Shown: one piece after another, positions 1 through 9,800 of the stretch | How the letters are laid out: each line of letters begins with the position of its first letter | Numbering within the stretch: position 1 is the first letter of the stretch | From: JANLWK01 sp031364505 | Lineage (GTDB): Bacteria > Eisenbacteria > RBG-16-71-46 | Direction of reading: 5' to 3' | DNA length: 15,228 nt | Assembly (NCBI GenBank): GCA_031364505.1 | Contig: JANLWK010000183.1 | Coordinates: forward strand, 1-15,228 | The notes under the pieces: generated by a model | What the model saw: only the letters and a program-made list of their open reading frames with translations | What the model was told of the DNA's origin: nothing | Database searches by the model: none | Position numbers and translations under genes: made by a program

Positions 1-1
1 G

Positions 2-3000
2 GGCACGCACAGCTTCGAAATCGTCGCTCACGACCTCGCGGACAACGTCGATCCGACGCCCGCGACCCGCTCGGTGACCGTCCACCTCGACGCGCCGAGC
101 AAGTTCATCGTCGACGGGCCGGATCCGTGGACGCAGTCGACCTCGGCGTCGTTCACGTGGGACGCGATCAGCTCGCAGCCGTCGGCGTCGATCGAGTATG
201 CGTGGAGGCTCGACAACGAGCCGCTCTCGGCGTACGCGCACGTCACGACGGCCTCGTATTCGAATCTCGCCGAGGGCGCTCACATCTTCCGCCTGCGCGC
301 GAGGGACGCCTACGGGCTCGAGGACTCGACGACCTTCACCTGGACCATCGACTTCACGCCGCCCGACGCGATCATCACGGCCGGGCCGCCGGCGGGCGGG
401 TATTCGGGAACGCAGGATCCGCAGTTCCAGTTCTCGTACGGCGACAACCTGTCGCCGCCGGGCACGGTCCAGTTCTCGTACTCGGTGGACAACGGCACGT
501 TCTCGCTGTACTCGACCACGTCGCTCATCACGCTGAACGGGCTCGATCCCGGGCCGCACACCATCGCGGTCGTGGCGAAGGACGCCGCGGGCAACGTCGA
601 TCCGACGCGCGCGACGCGCGCGTGGACCATCGACATCGTCGGCCCGCAGACGGTGATCACCTCCGGGCCGGCCGACAACGTGATCGTCGATGTGGGCACG
701 GTGTCGTTCGGCTTCACCGGCAGCGACGACGCCTCGCCGACACCGCAGATCGCCTTCGAGTACCAGCGCGACGGGCTCGGATACACGTCGCCCGCCTCGG
801 TGCCGAGCGCGACGTTGTCGAGCCTCGGCGACGGGGCGCACACGTTCAGCGTGCGCGCGGTGGACCTCGCGGGGAACCGGGACGCCACGCCCGCCGAGCG
901 CGCGTTCATCGTCGACGCGCTGCCGCCGGTGATCAGCTTCGATTCCGGGCCGGCGCAGGGCGCATGCATCACCGCGACGAGCGCGAGCGTCACCTGGTCG
1001 GCGACCGACGTCATCTCGGCGCCCGCCGCGATCCGCTTCGCGTGGCGCCTCGACACGAACGGCTACACGCCGTTCGGCACGGATCAGTCGGCGAGCTTCG
1101 CGTCGCTGTCGGAAGGGCCGCACACGGTGAGCGTCCAGGCGAAGGACGAGCGCGATCACGTCGCCACGGCGGCGCGCGCGTTCCGCGTCGACAACACGAC
1201 GCCGGTGGTCAACCTGCCGACCACGCTGCTGCTCGACGGCAGCACGTTCCGCATCACGTGCACGGGGTTCGACGCGGGCGGGATCACGTCGTTCCGCGTC
1301 CAGGTCGCCACCGCGCCCGATTTCGCGAACATCGTGTCGGACTTGGGTATCGGCGCCGCCGGCACGCTGGACGTCACGGGCACGCCGGGGACGACGTACT
1401 TCGCGCGCGCGCTGGCGACCGACTGCGCCGGGAACGCGAGCGGCTTCAGCGGGCCGTCGAACGGCGCGGCGATCCTCAACCTGCCGGACCTGCTGGTCAC
1501 GTCCGTCCAGGCGCCCGGGGCGGCGACGTCGGGCGCGGTGCTCGGTGTCCAGTTCACCGTCAGCAACCAGGCCGTCGGCGGCACGAACGCGCCGCAGTGG
1601 TCGGACGACATCTACCTGTCCCCGACGCCCGGCTTCAACCCGGGCACCGCGATCTTCCTGAGCCGCATCACGAACCTGACGTTCCTGAGCCCGAACGAGA
1701 GCTACACGGTGCCGGCCAACGTCACGATTCCGCTCGCCGTCAGTGGCACGCATTACATCGTCGTCGTGGCGGACGCGCTGAACCAGGTGCCCGAGACGAA
1801 CGGGGCGAACAACGCCGCCGCATCGAGCGCGGTCGCCGTGACGCTCGGTGACTACGCGGACCTCCACGTCACGCAGGTCGTGGCGCCGCCGAACGCGCTG
1901 TCGAGCGAACTGGTCGAGATTCGCTGGACCGTCGAGAACGAGGGCGTGGGCCGCACGAACACCGACAACTGGTTCGACACGATCTTCTATTCCGACGATC
2001 CGGTGTTCGACTACATCCTCGACGGCGGCGGCGGCATCAAGCCACTGGACACGCCGGTCGGCACGTTCCATCACATCGGCGCCCTCGAGCCCGGCCAGGA
2101 CTACACCCGCATCGAGCACGCGCGCGTGCCGGACGGCGTTTCGGGACCGAAGTACTTCATCGTGGCGTCCGACCTGCGTCTCGACGCGCCGGGACTCACG
2201 ACGCCCGAGCGCGGCGCCGTGTTCGAGAACTTCACGGAACTCAACGCGACGACCGCCGATCCGACCGACGTGACGCTCCAGCTCCCGTCGGATCTCGTGG
2301 CGCAGCAGGTGACGGTATCGGCGACCGCGGCATCGGGCGGGCCGATCACGTTCGACTGGACCGTGGCGAACCAGGGCTTCAACACCACGCCCGGCGTCGT
2401 CTGGGTGGACCAGGTCTTCCTGTCGAGCGATCTCGTGCTCGACGGCTCGGACCTGAACCTGGGCGTGTTCGGCCATTCCGGCGACGTGCCGATCGGCCAG
2501 GACTATTCCAACAGCGTCACGGTGACGCTGCCCGTCGGAATCTCCGGCACGTACTCGGCGTTCCTCCGCGCCGACGCCTACAGCAACGTGGGCGAGCTGC
2601 TGGAGACGAACAACATCGCCGTGTCGCAGGCACCGGTGGCGATCACGCTGTCGCCGTGGCCCGATCTGGCGGTGGCGGGTGTGTCGGTGCCGGCCTCCGT
2701 CCTGGCCGGGCAGGTCGCCGCGGTGAGCTGGCGCGTGACGAACGAAGGCATCGCGCCCGCGACGGGTGGCTGGACCGACGACGTGTGGATCGCCCCCGGC
2801 GCCGGCAGCCTGTCGGGCGGCATGGTCGTCGCCGCGACACGTAACCCGCAACCGCTCGGCTCGGTCGAGGACTACACCGGCCAGGCGACGTTCGCGATGC
2901 CGGTCGGCATCAGCGGCGACTGGCACGTGTACGTGAACACCGACGCGCACGCCGAGGTATACGAGCACGGCGACGAGTCGAACAATCTCGGCGAGATCGG

Positions 3001-6000
3001 CGTCATTCACGTGAACCCGTACCCGCCGGTCGACGTGGCGGTGACGGCGGTGTCGGCACCGTCGGTCGCCTCCGGCGGCGGACCGCTGACGGTGACGTGG
3101 ACGCTCCAGAACCTGGGCCAGGCGCAGACGACCGCGGGCGCGTGGAACGAGGAGCTGTGGCTGTCCGCGGACGCGACGCTCGACGGGGGCGACACGTATC
3201 TCACGACGACCACGCACGGCGGAGTGCTCGCGGCGGGTGAGACCTACACGCGAGCGTACACCGTCACGCTGAGCCGCAGCCTGTCGGGCCCGTACCATCC
3301 GATCGTGCGCACGCAGCCGGCCGCGCTCGACGACCAGAACACGTCGAACGACGTGCGTGCCGCGGCGTCGCCGGTGACGATCACGCAGGATCCCGCGCCG
3401 GATCTCGCGGCGAGCGCGGTCACGGCGTCGGCGAACGTCGTCTCGGGCCAGCCGATCGCGATCGACTGGACGCTCGACAATACGGGGCCGGGGCCCGCGA
3501 CGGGCACGTGGTTCTCGAACGGCTACCTGTCGCACGACCTGTACCTCGACTCGGGTGACATCCTGCTCGGCAGCTTCCAGGGGCCGGCGTCGGTGGCGTC
3601 CGCGTCGAGCGTGCCGCAGCACCTGGACGCGACGGTGCCGAACTGGGCCACCGGTGCCTACTACGTCATCGTGCTCGACGACAGCCGCAACGACATCTAT
3701 GAGGCCGGGTCCGAGGCGAACAATGTCGCCATCTCGGCGCCCGTGTTCGTGACGCTGCCCGACCCGGCCGACCTCGTGGTGCAGAACATCGTCGTGCCGC
3801 CGGTCGCCACGCCCGGTGAGCCGGTGACGATCACCTACACGATCGCAAACGTCGGCGTGAACCCGGCGGTCGGGCAGATCCAGAACGCCGTCTACATGTC
3901 GTCCGACAACGTGTTCCTGTCGACGCAGGATCCGCTGGTCGGCATCGAGACGCAGACGGTGAACATCCCGCCCGGTGGGCACACGCAGATGGCGATGCGC
4001 GTCGTGCTCGACCGGCCGATCGAGGTGAGCCAGGCGGGTGCCGTGACCGCCGAGCTGCCGCCGCTGTCGCCCGGCAACTACTTCGCCATCGTGCGCGCCA
4101 ACATTCGCTCGAGCATCCGCGAGCTGGACTTCTCGAATGACGAGGCCGCCTCGCCGACGACGCTCGCCGCCGACGTCGCCGCGCTCACCCTGGGTGTGCC
4201 CGTCGACTTCCCGCTCCAGCGGCTGCAGGCGCGGTTCTACAAGGTCACGGTCGCCGACGGGCTCGACCTCACGTTCCGGCTCACGACCAACGTGCCGGAC
4301 GCGACGAACGAGGTGTACGTGGCATTCGGCCGCGCGCCGACGCTGTCGGACTTCGACTTCACCGGCCCGGCCGAATTCACGGCCAGCCCCACCGTACTCG
4401 TGCCCGGGACGCAGGCCGGCACCTATTACGTCATGGTGCTCGCGCGCGATCTCGGCCTGCTCAACTTCACCCAGACGGGCACGCTCATCGCCGAGACGCT
4501 GCCGTTCTCGATCACGCAGTTCAGCCCCGAGGCGGGCGGCCAGGGCGGGCGCGTCACCGTGCGGCTGCGCGGCGCGGGCTTCCGGCCGTTCACGCAGGTG
4601 CGGCTCGAGCAGGGCGGCCTGCCCGCGGCGACGGCCTCGCTCGCGAAGTTCACGAACAGCACGGACATCCTCGCGCGCTTCGACCTGGCCGGCGTGCCGA
4701 CCGGCGCCTACGACCTGGTCGCCACAAACGGCATCGAGTCCGTGGTCGCGCCGCGGCCGTTCGCGGTCGAGGACCCGCGCGTGATCGCGGTGCAGATCGG
4801 CGCCCAGAACCAGGACGTGCTGCGCCGCACGGCGACCGGCGCGTTCGACCTGTCGTTCACGAACACGTCCAACCAGGACGTGCCGGTGCTGAGGGCGCGC
4901 GTGCTGTTCCCCGCCAGCTCGATCCTCAAGAGCATCGAGACCGGACCGGGACTCTACTCGCGCAGCGAGCTGATGCCCGCGCGTTTCGCGCCCATCGCCG
5001 GGGACGTGGACATCGTCCACGCGCTCGACCGCGACGACTCGCTCGCCATCGTCGATCTCGTGGGCACGAACCTGTCGCCGGGCGAAACCCGCCGCGTCAC
5101 GGTCGGCGTCGCGGGATTCGCGACGAGCCCGTTCTCGGTGCGCGCGATGGCCGAGGGCTCGGAGCTGCAGGCGTTCCTCGACCGCGAGGTCGCCCGCGAC
5201 GAGGCCGCGCGGCTGGCGCTGCTCGCGAGTCCCGCCGGCGTGCCCGCCGAGGCGCTCGCGCTCGCGAGCGATCCGTTCGCGTTCCGCGACGCGGCACTCG
5301 ACGGCAACTTCGTCGACACCGGCCTGCTGAGTGCCGCGGACGTGCTCGCGTACCTGACGGCACTGCCGCCGAACACGCTGCCGTCACCCGTGGCACCCGG
5401 CCCGACGGGCCCCCAGGTGCTGCTCGACGAGGCCGCGACGTCGTCAAACTGCGTCCCGCCGAGTGCGGTGCCCGACTGCCAGCCCGACGTCTCGGTCGCC
5501 GGCAGCGCGCTCCCCGGCTGCGTCGTCGTGTTCCCGGCGAGAGAAGAGGTCGCGATCAACGTCGCCGGAGGCGTCACCGCCGACATCGCCGGCAGCGTCG
5601 TCGGAGGCTACTCCGCCACGCTGTCCGCCAACGCCAAGATCGTCGCCCCCTGCGACCCGAACATCCTCACCGGGCCGGCGGGATACGGCGACCAGCACTG
5701 GGTCAATGCCGCGAACGCGATGCCCTACACGGTGAACTTCGAGAACCTACCCGGCGTGGCAAGCGCGCCGGCCCAGGTGGTCAAGGTATCGGTGCCGCTC
5801 GACTCCACGCTGGAGGCCACGACCTTCCGCCTCGGGAATCTCGGCTTCAGCGGCCACACCATCGGCGTGCCGTCCGATCGCACGAGCTTCAGCACCGAGC
5901 CGTTCTTCTCCGACGTTGGACTCCGCGTGCGCATTGTCTGTGGCATCGATCTCGCGACGCGCACTGCGAACTGGACATTCACGTCGATCGATCCGAATAC

Positions 6001-6778
6001 CGGCCAGCAGCCGACGAACCCGTTCATCGGGTTCCTGCCCGTGAACAACACGTCGGGGCTGGGCCAGGGATTCGTCACGTACTCCGTGCGGCCGATCGTT
6101 GCGGGCGGCTCCGGTTCGATCGTACGTGCGAAGGGCGCGATCATCTTCGACGCAAACGCCCCGATCCCAACCGCCGAGGCGAGCAATCGCGTGGACAGGC
6201 GTTCACCGACGAGCAAGGTGCTGCAATCACAGGTCATCGATTCGACGCAGGTGTCGCTCAACTGGTCGGGCTCGGACGACGCGACGGGTGTCGGGTTGGA
6301 AGCGTTCTCGCTGTATATGCTCCAGGACTCTGGTCCCTACTCGCTGGTCAGCTCGGGATTGACCGGCAACGGCCTCACACTGCCGGTCGCACCCGGACAT
6401 CGATACGCGTTCTATACGCTGGCGAACGACCACACGGGTAACACCGAGGGCACGAAGATCGCTCCTGACGTCGTCGTCGCGGCCGGCACGGTAGGGGTGC
6501 CGGGACATCCGACTCCGCGCGTCACGATGCTGCATCCGAACGCCCCGAATCCGTTCCACGCGGCGACGAGGATCCACTTTGAACTGGCGCAGGAGAGCGG
6601 GGTGTCATTGGAGGTCTTCGACATCCAGGGCCGCCTCGTGAAGCGTCTGCTCGACGGCAAGCGATTCCCGGCGGGGGACCACTCGGTGATGCTGGAACGG
6701 CTGCCTCGCGCGGGGGTCTATTTCTATCGCTTCCGTGCCGGGGAGTATCGTGCCGTCCGCCGGCTGGTGATGCTCTAG
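2..6778 (+). CDS. Giant secreted multidomain Ig/CARDB protein with C-terminal sorting domain (5' end missing)
   Basis: The reading frame is open from base 2 and already encodes an Ig-repeat end (GTHSFEIVAHDLADNVDPTP). The GTG at 74 is therefore internal and the true start lies left of the window. At least 2258 residues remain. Seen in order: Ig-like repeats to about 1204, a divergent FnIII-like repeat to about 1489, about seven CARDB-like repeats (1490-4215), a PPC-like segment (4216-4517), an IPT/TIG-like segment (4518-4781), an uncharacterised region, a cysteine-bearing linker (5440-5660), a DUF7619-like domain (about 5650-6200), an FnIII-like domain, and a sorting domain (6520-6778) containing PNAPNPF, VSLEVFDIQGRLVKRLLDG and a final GVYFYRF. 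CARDB and Ig repeats are known from adhesins and surface proteins. The FlgD/type A tail suggests type-IX-like export across the outer membrane. No catalytic domain was recognised, so an adhesive or structural surface role is inferred. It ends in TAG, 35 bases before the next gene. Confidence 0.9.
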   Translation, partial: GTHSFEIVAHDLADNVDPTPATRSVTVHLDAPSKFIVDGPDPWTQSTSASFTWDAISSQPSASIEYAWRLDNEPLSAYAHVTTASYSNLAEGAHIFRLRARDAYGLEDSTTFTWTIDFTPPDAIITAGPPAGGYSGTQDPQFQFSYGDNLSPPGTVQFSYSVDNGTFSLYSTTSLITLNGLDPGPHTIAVVAKDAAGNVDPTRATRAWTIDIVGPQTVITSGPADNVIVDVGTVSFGFTGSDDASPTPQIAFEYQRDGLGYTSPASVPSATLSSLGDGAHTFSVRAVDLAGNRDATPAERAFIVDALPPVISFDSGPAQGACITATSASVTWSATDVISAPAAIRFAWRLDTNGYTPFGTDQSASFASLSEGPHTVSVQAKDERDHVATAARAFRVDNTTPVVNLPTTLLLDGSTFRITCTGFDAGGITSFRVQVATAPDFANIVSDLGIGAAGTLDVTGTPGTTYFARALATDCAGNASGFSGPSNGAAILNLPDLLVTSVQAPGAATSGAVLGVQFTVSNQAVGGTNAPQWSDDIYLSPTPGFNPGTAIFLSRITNLTFLSPNESYTVPANVTIPLAVSGTHYIVVVADALNQVPETNGANNAAASSAVAVTLGDYADLHVTQVVAPPNALSSELVEIRWTVENEGVGRTNTDNWFDTIFYSDDPVFDYILDGGGGIKPLDTPVGTFHHIGALEPGQDYTRIEHARVPDGVSGPKYFIVASDLRLDAPGLTTPERGAVFENFTELNATTADPTDVTLQLPSDLVAQQVTVSATAASGGPITFDWTVANQGFNTTPGVVWVDQVFLSSDLVLDGSDLNLGVFGHSGDVPIGQDYSNSVTVTLPVGISGTYSAFLRADAYSNVGELLETNNIAVSQAPVAITLSPWPDLAVAGVSVPASVLAGQVAAVSWRVTNEGIAPATGGWTDDVWIAPGAGSLSGGMVVAATRNPQPLGSVEDYTGQATFAMPVGISGDWHVYVNTDAHAEVYEHGDESNNLGEIGVIHVNPYPPVDVAVTAVSAPSVASGGGPLTVTWTLQNLGQAQTTAGAWNEELWLSADATLDGGDTYLTTTTHGGVLAAGETYTRAYTVTLSRSLSGPYHPIVRTQPAALDDQNTSNDVRAAASPVTITQDPAPDLAASAVTASANVVSGQPIAIDWTLDNTGPGPATGTWFSNGYLSHDLYLDSGDILLGSFQGPASVASASSVPQHLDATVPNWATGAYYVIVLDDSRNDIYEAGSEANNVAISAPVFVTLPDPADLVVQNIVVPPVATPGEPVTITYTIANVGVNPAVGQIQNAVYMSSDNVFLSTQDPLVGIETQTVNIPPGGHTQMAMRVVLDRPIEVSQAGAVTAELPPLSPGNYFAIVRANIRSSIRELDFSNDEAASPTTLAADVAALTLGVPVDFPLQRLQARFYKVTVADGLDLTFRLTTNVPDATNEVYVAFGRAPTLSDFDFTGPAEFTASPTVLVPGTQAGTYYVMVLARDLGLLNFTQTGTLIAETLPFSITQFSPEAGGQGGRVTVRLRGAGFRPFTQVRLEQGGLPAATASLAKFTNSTDILARFDLAGVPTGAYDLVATNGIESVVAPRPFAVEDPRVIAVQIGAQNQDVLRRTATGAFDLSFTNTSNQDVPVLRARVLFPASSILKSIETGPGLYSRSELMPARFAPIAGDVDIVHALDRDDSLAIVDLVGTNLSPGETRRVTVGVAGFATSPFSVRAMAEGSELQAFLDREVARDEAARLALLASPAGVPAEALALASDPFAFRDAALDGNFVDTGLLSAADVLAYLTALPPNTLPSPVAPGPTGPQVLLDEAATSSNCVPPSAVPDCQPDVSVAGSALPGCVVVFPAREEVAINVAGGVTADIAGSVVGGYSATLSANAKIVAPCDPNILTGPAGYGDQHWVNAANAMPYTVNFENLPGVASAPAQVVKVSVPLDSTLEATTFRLGNLGFSGHTIGVPSDRTSFSTEPFFSDVGLRVRIVCGIDLATRTANWTFTSIDPNTGQQPTNPFIGFLPVNNTSGLGQGFVTYSVRPIVAGGSGSIVRAKGAIIFDANAPIPTAEASNRVDRRSPTSKVLQSQVIDSTQVSLNWSGSDDATGVGLEAFSLYMLQDSGPYSLVSSGLTGNGLTLPVAPGHRYAFYTLANDHTGNTEGTKIAPDVVVAAGTVGVPGHPTPRVTMLHPNAPNPFHAATRIHFELAQESGVSLEVFDIQGRLVKRLLDGKRFPAGDHSVMLERLPRAGVYFYRFRAGEYRAVRRLVML
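98..1204 (+). repeat. Four tandem Ig-like repeats, about 90-95 residues each
   Basis: Units begin near 98, 365, 650 and 929, after the tail of an earlier unit at 2-97. Each has a central aromatic strand (FTW, FSY, FEY, FAW), then a turn of the type LxEGAHxFxVRAxD, and closes with (T/V)D followed by a proline pair or equivalent, such as VDALPP. The period is about 270-285 bases. The DNA copies have diverged, so these are old protein repeats and not a recent DNA expansion. The same module occurs once in the next gene. Confidence 0.85.
1490..4215 (+). repeat. About seven tandem CARDB-like repeats
   Basis: Units start near 1490, 1856, 2282, 2660, 3029, 3398 and 3767. Most open with (P/A)DL followed by a short strand and end with an E-(T/S)-N-x-x-NN-type motif, for example PETNGANNA, LLETNNIAV, DESNNLGE and SEANNVAI. 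Between these they carry W(T/R)V-N-G and SxDxxLD-like segments. This is the pattern of the CARDB family (cell adhesion related domain found in bacteria). The second and seventh units carry longer insertions. The count of seven is by eye. Confidence 0.8.
5650..6200 (+). other. DUF7619-like domain in the giant protein
   Basis: The segment opens with PCDPNILTGPAGYGDQHWV and YTVNFEN and closes near AKGAIIFDANAPI. From memory this matches the conserved-repeat domain often found just before a FlgD or type-IX tail in large secreted proteins. Three cysteines lie in the linker before it and a fourth is in its opening PCDP motif, so local disulfides are possible. Family assignment is from recall and not from a search. 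Confidence 0.6.
6520..6778 (+). other. C-terminal type A-like sorting domain of the giant protein
   Basis: About 80 residues with the hallmarks of the type-IX secretion type A / FlgD-Ig tail: PNPF near the start, a strand with VSLEVFDIQGRLV, a GDHSVML strand, GVYFYRF, and a basic-hydrophobic finish (VRRLVML). It lacks the WDG-D-D-G loop present in the longer FlgD-like domain of the next gene. Known members direct cargo across the outer membrane, and some are then cleaved and attached to the surface. Confidence 0.8.
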
Positions 6779-6792
6779 CGGACCGCACGCTC

Positions 6793-6799
6793 GGAAAGG
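6793..6799 (+). promoter_or_regulatory. Weak candidate ribosome binding site
   Basis: GGAAAGG lies 14 bases before the GTG at 6814. The spacing is long, so support for this start comes mainly from the signal peptide directly after it and from the absence of another upstream start in frame after the preceding stop. No promoter or terminator is visible in this 35-base gap, which fits co-transcription with the gene before. Confidence 0.35.
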
Positions 6800-6813
6800 C
6801 AAGTCGAATCGAC

Positions 6814-9800
6814 GTGGTTCACGCATCCTGCTCGAAAATCATCCGTTGCGCCGCGCTGATCGTTACATGCGCGGCGCTTCTGGTATCGCCCGCTCATGCG
6901 GCATGGCAGAACTTCCGCAAGCAGGCGGGGGGTCTCGTCGACGACTACGTCCTCGATATCGTCGAGGCGCGCGACGGGGCGATGTGGTTCGCGACCCCGG
7001 CGGGGGTCAGTCGATTCGACGGCGTTGCATGGACCACGTTCGTGGACTCACTGCCTATCCCGAACGTCTTCGCACTGATCGAAGATCGCGAAGGACGATG
7101 GTGGTTCGGTACCCGCCAGGGACTGATAACCTACTCGGGCGGACACTGGTCGCCGGTGGACACGGCGGGTCACATGGTGGGCACGCAAATCAACGCGCTG
7201 CTCGAGGACACGCGTGCCGACGTGTGGATCGGAACGGATCAGGCACTTTCGCGATACGAATCCGGACCGAACCGCTGGAGCATCTATCGCGCAGACGCGC
7301 CGGGCCGCCTCTACGTTCAGAGCCTGTTCGAAGATTCACGCGGCAACCTCTGGGTCTCGACCATTCCGGGCGTCCGAAGGCTCGACGCCACGCGCACGGT
7401 CTGGACGACGTTCACGGCCGACCCGCAGGCGTTGGGGCGCGACAGCGTGCTCGCCATCGGGGAGGATGCGCAGGGTGGCGTGTGGTTCGGCACCGATCAG
7501 GGCGCGTATCGGTATCGCGACAACACGTGGGCCCACTACGGCGTGACGGATGGGTTGCCCTCCAACATCGTCACTGCATTCGCACGTGATTCGCTCGGGC
7601 ACCTCTGGATCGGTACGACCGGCGGCCTCGCGCGGTTCGATGGCGCGACGGTGCGCGCCGACGTGCGAACGTCCGATGCGGTGGGACGCTCGCTCGGCCC
7701 CGTGAGCGCGCTTCGCGTCGATCGCAGCGGCAATGCGTGGATCGGCATCGGCGTGCCAGGGTTTTCGGCGGGAGTCACTCGCTACGACGGTACGACGTGG
7801 CGACACTGGTACTCCAACGCGGAGACGCAGAACTGCCCTGCCCAGCGTCCCACCAACATTCCGTGGCAGGACGTGCTGGGAAGCAACTGTCTGACCGCGG
7901 CATGCATCGATCGGCGCGGCGAGGCCTGGTTCGGGACGGAGTCAGGCGGCACGGGGCGCCTGCGAGCGAACGGTGCATGGACACAGCTCCGACGGGCCGC
8001 CGGCGTTCCCGTTTCCGACTCCATCACTTCGATCGTCGAAGACGGTCGCGGCCGGCTGTGGCTCGGCTCGGCGCGCGCCGGCGTGACGACGTTGGATTCG
8101 ACGCGCACGGTCTGGACGCTCTATCGCGCCACGGACGGGCTGGCCGGCGACAGCGTGCTCACGGTGTTCGAAGACCATGCCGAACACGTCTGGGTAGGGA
8201 CGACGAATGGTGCGAGCCGGTGGGACGGCGTGGCGTGGAGCCAATATCTCCGCGGTGGCGTGAGCGGAACGTCGGTTCACGTGCAGGAATTCGCGGAGGA
8301 CGCCGACGGGCGAATTTGGATTCGCACCACGCTCGGTCCAGCCGACCAAGCGATCGAACTCCCTCTCTACTCGGTGGATCCGTCCCGAACGCAAGTGCGG
8401 GCGTGGAGCGCGCTCGATGGGCTCGCGAACGATAATGTGCATGCACTCTTGTTCGCGACGTCCGGTGCCATGTGGTTCGGCACCGATGCGGGTGCCAGCC
8501 GCTTCGCCGCGGGATCGTGGACGACCTGGAGCACGTTCGGCCTGCCCGCAGATCCGCGAGTGGGCGCCCTGGGTGAGGACGTGCATGGCGGGATATGGGC
8601 CGGCGTGGGCTACTCCGGAGCGGCACGATTCGACGGTGTGGCCTGGCGCGGGTTCAACGCCTCGACGATTGGCGGCGCTCCCGTCGTCAGGTTCTTCGGC
8701 GACCGCTCCGGAACCGAATGGGCGATCACCGCGCAATCAGGCGTCAGCCGCTACACGGGCGATCGGTGGCTCGCCTACGACGACCACGGCAATGGGCTCT
8801 CGTTCAATGAAGTGCTGGCGATGACCGAAGACACCCAGGGCCGGCTGTGGTTCGCGACTCGCGGCGGGCTTTCGGAGCACGAGCCGGACCGGGTTGCGCC
8901 GCAGACGGTGTTCGTGCTGGCGCCGCCGGTGTTGTCGGCGTCGCGGAATGCTTCGTTTGCGTTCGGGGCGGCGTATGGCGAGGCGAACGATCTCGAGTTC
9001 TCGACGTCGTGGGATGGGTCGTCGTTCTCGTCGTGGACGCCGCAGGCGACCTACGACCTCAGCGGAGTCACGGACACCACGCACACGTTCCAGGTGCGTG
9101 CACGGGACGCGCTGCACAATGTCGACCCCACCGCGGCGACGTACACGTTCCGGGTGGACGCGACGCCGCCCGCCGCGGAAATCGCCTCGCCCTCGTTCAG
9201 CCAGCCGGTGCGCGGCGTCGTCGCGGTACGCGGCACGACGGCGGATGCGCGGTTCAAGCGGTTCGACGTCGAAGCGCGCCCGTTCGGAGCGACGGCGTGG
9301 CAGCCGCTCGGCGGGTCGGCGATCGCGGTCACCGACGACACGCTCGCCGTGTGGAACACGAGCGCACTCGCCGACGGCGACTGGGAGCTGCGGCTGAGCG
9401 TTACCGACACGCTGGGGCTCGTGGGTATTTCGCGCGTGCGCGTGATCGTCGACAACGTGGCGCCGTTCGCGAGCGTGACCTCGCCGGTGCGCATCGTGGC
9501 GCGCGACGGGGGCGACGTCTACACGACGAACGCCGAGGTGCATCTCTACTTCCCGCCGGACGGCTTCGACCGGGACGCGATCGTGAACGTGGACGCGGTC
9601 GTCGATGCGTCGCTGCCGGACAACGTGCCTGGCGGCGGAGTGCGTGTCGGCGCGATCTGGGACATCGGGTGGAGCGGCGGCACGCTCGCGAAGGACGCGG
9701 TGCTGGAGCTGCGCCAGGGCGCGGTCGCCTACCCGTCGGCGACGAAGGTGGGGCCCTCGCTCGCGGTTCCGCCTCCGCCTCCGCCATCGGCGATCTACGT

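Noticed and set aside
605..623. Perfect 9-base inverted repeat around one base (ACGCGCGCG-A-CGCGCGCGT)
   Set aside because: It lies in the middle of an Ig-repeat coding region and is explained by GCG/CGC codons. There is no T-run and no gene end nearby.
127..1851. 574-codon + strand frame inside the giant gene
   Set aside because: Arg/His/Gly-rich composition without domain pattern, while the overlapping frame encodes clear Ig and CARDB repeats.
6779..6813. Possible terminator or promoter between genes 1 and 2
   Set aside because: Only 35 bases, with no hairpin followed by T residues and no convincing -35/-10 pair.
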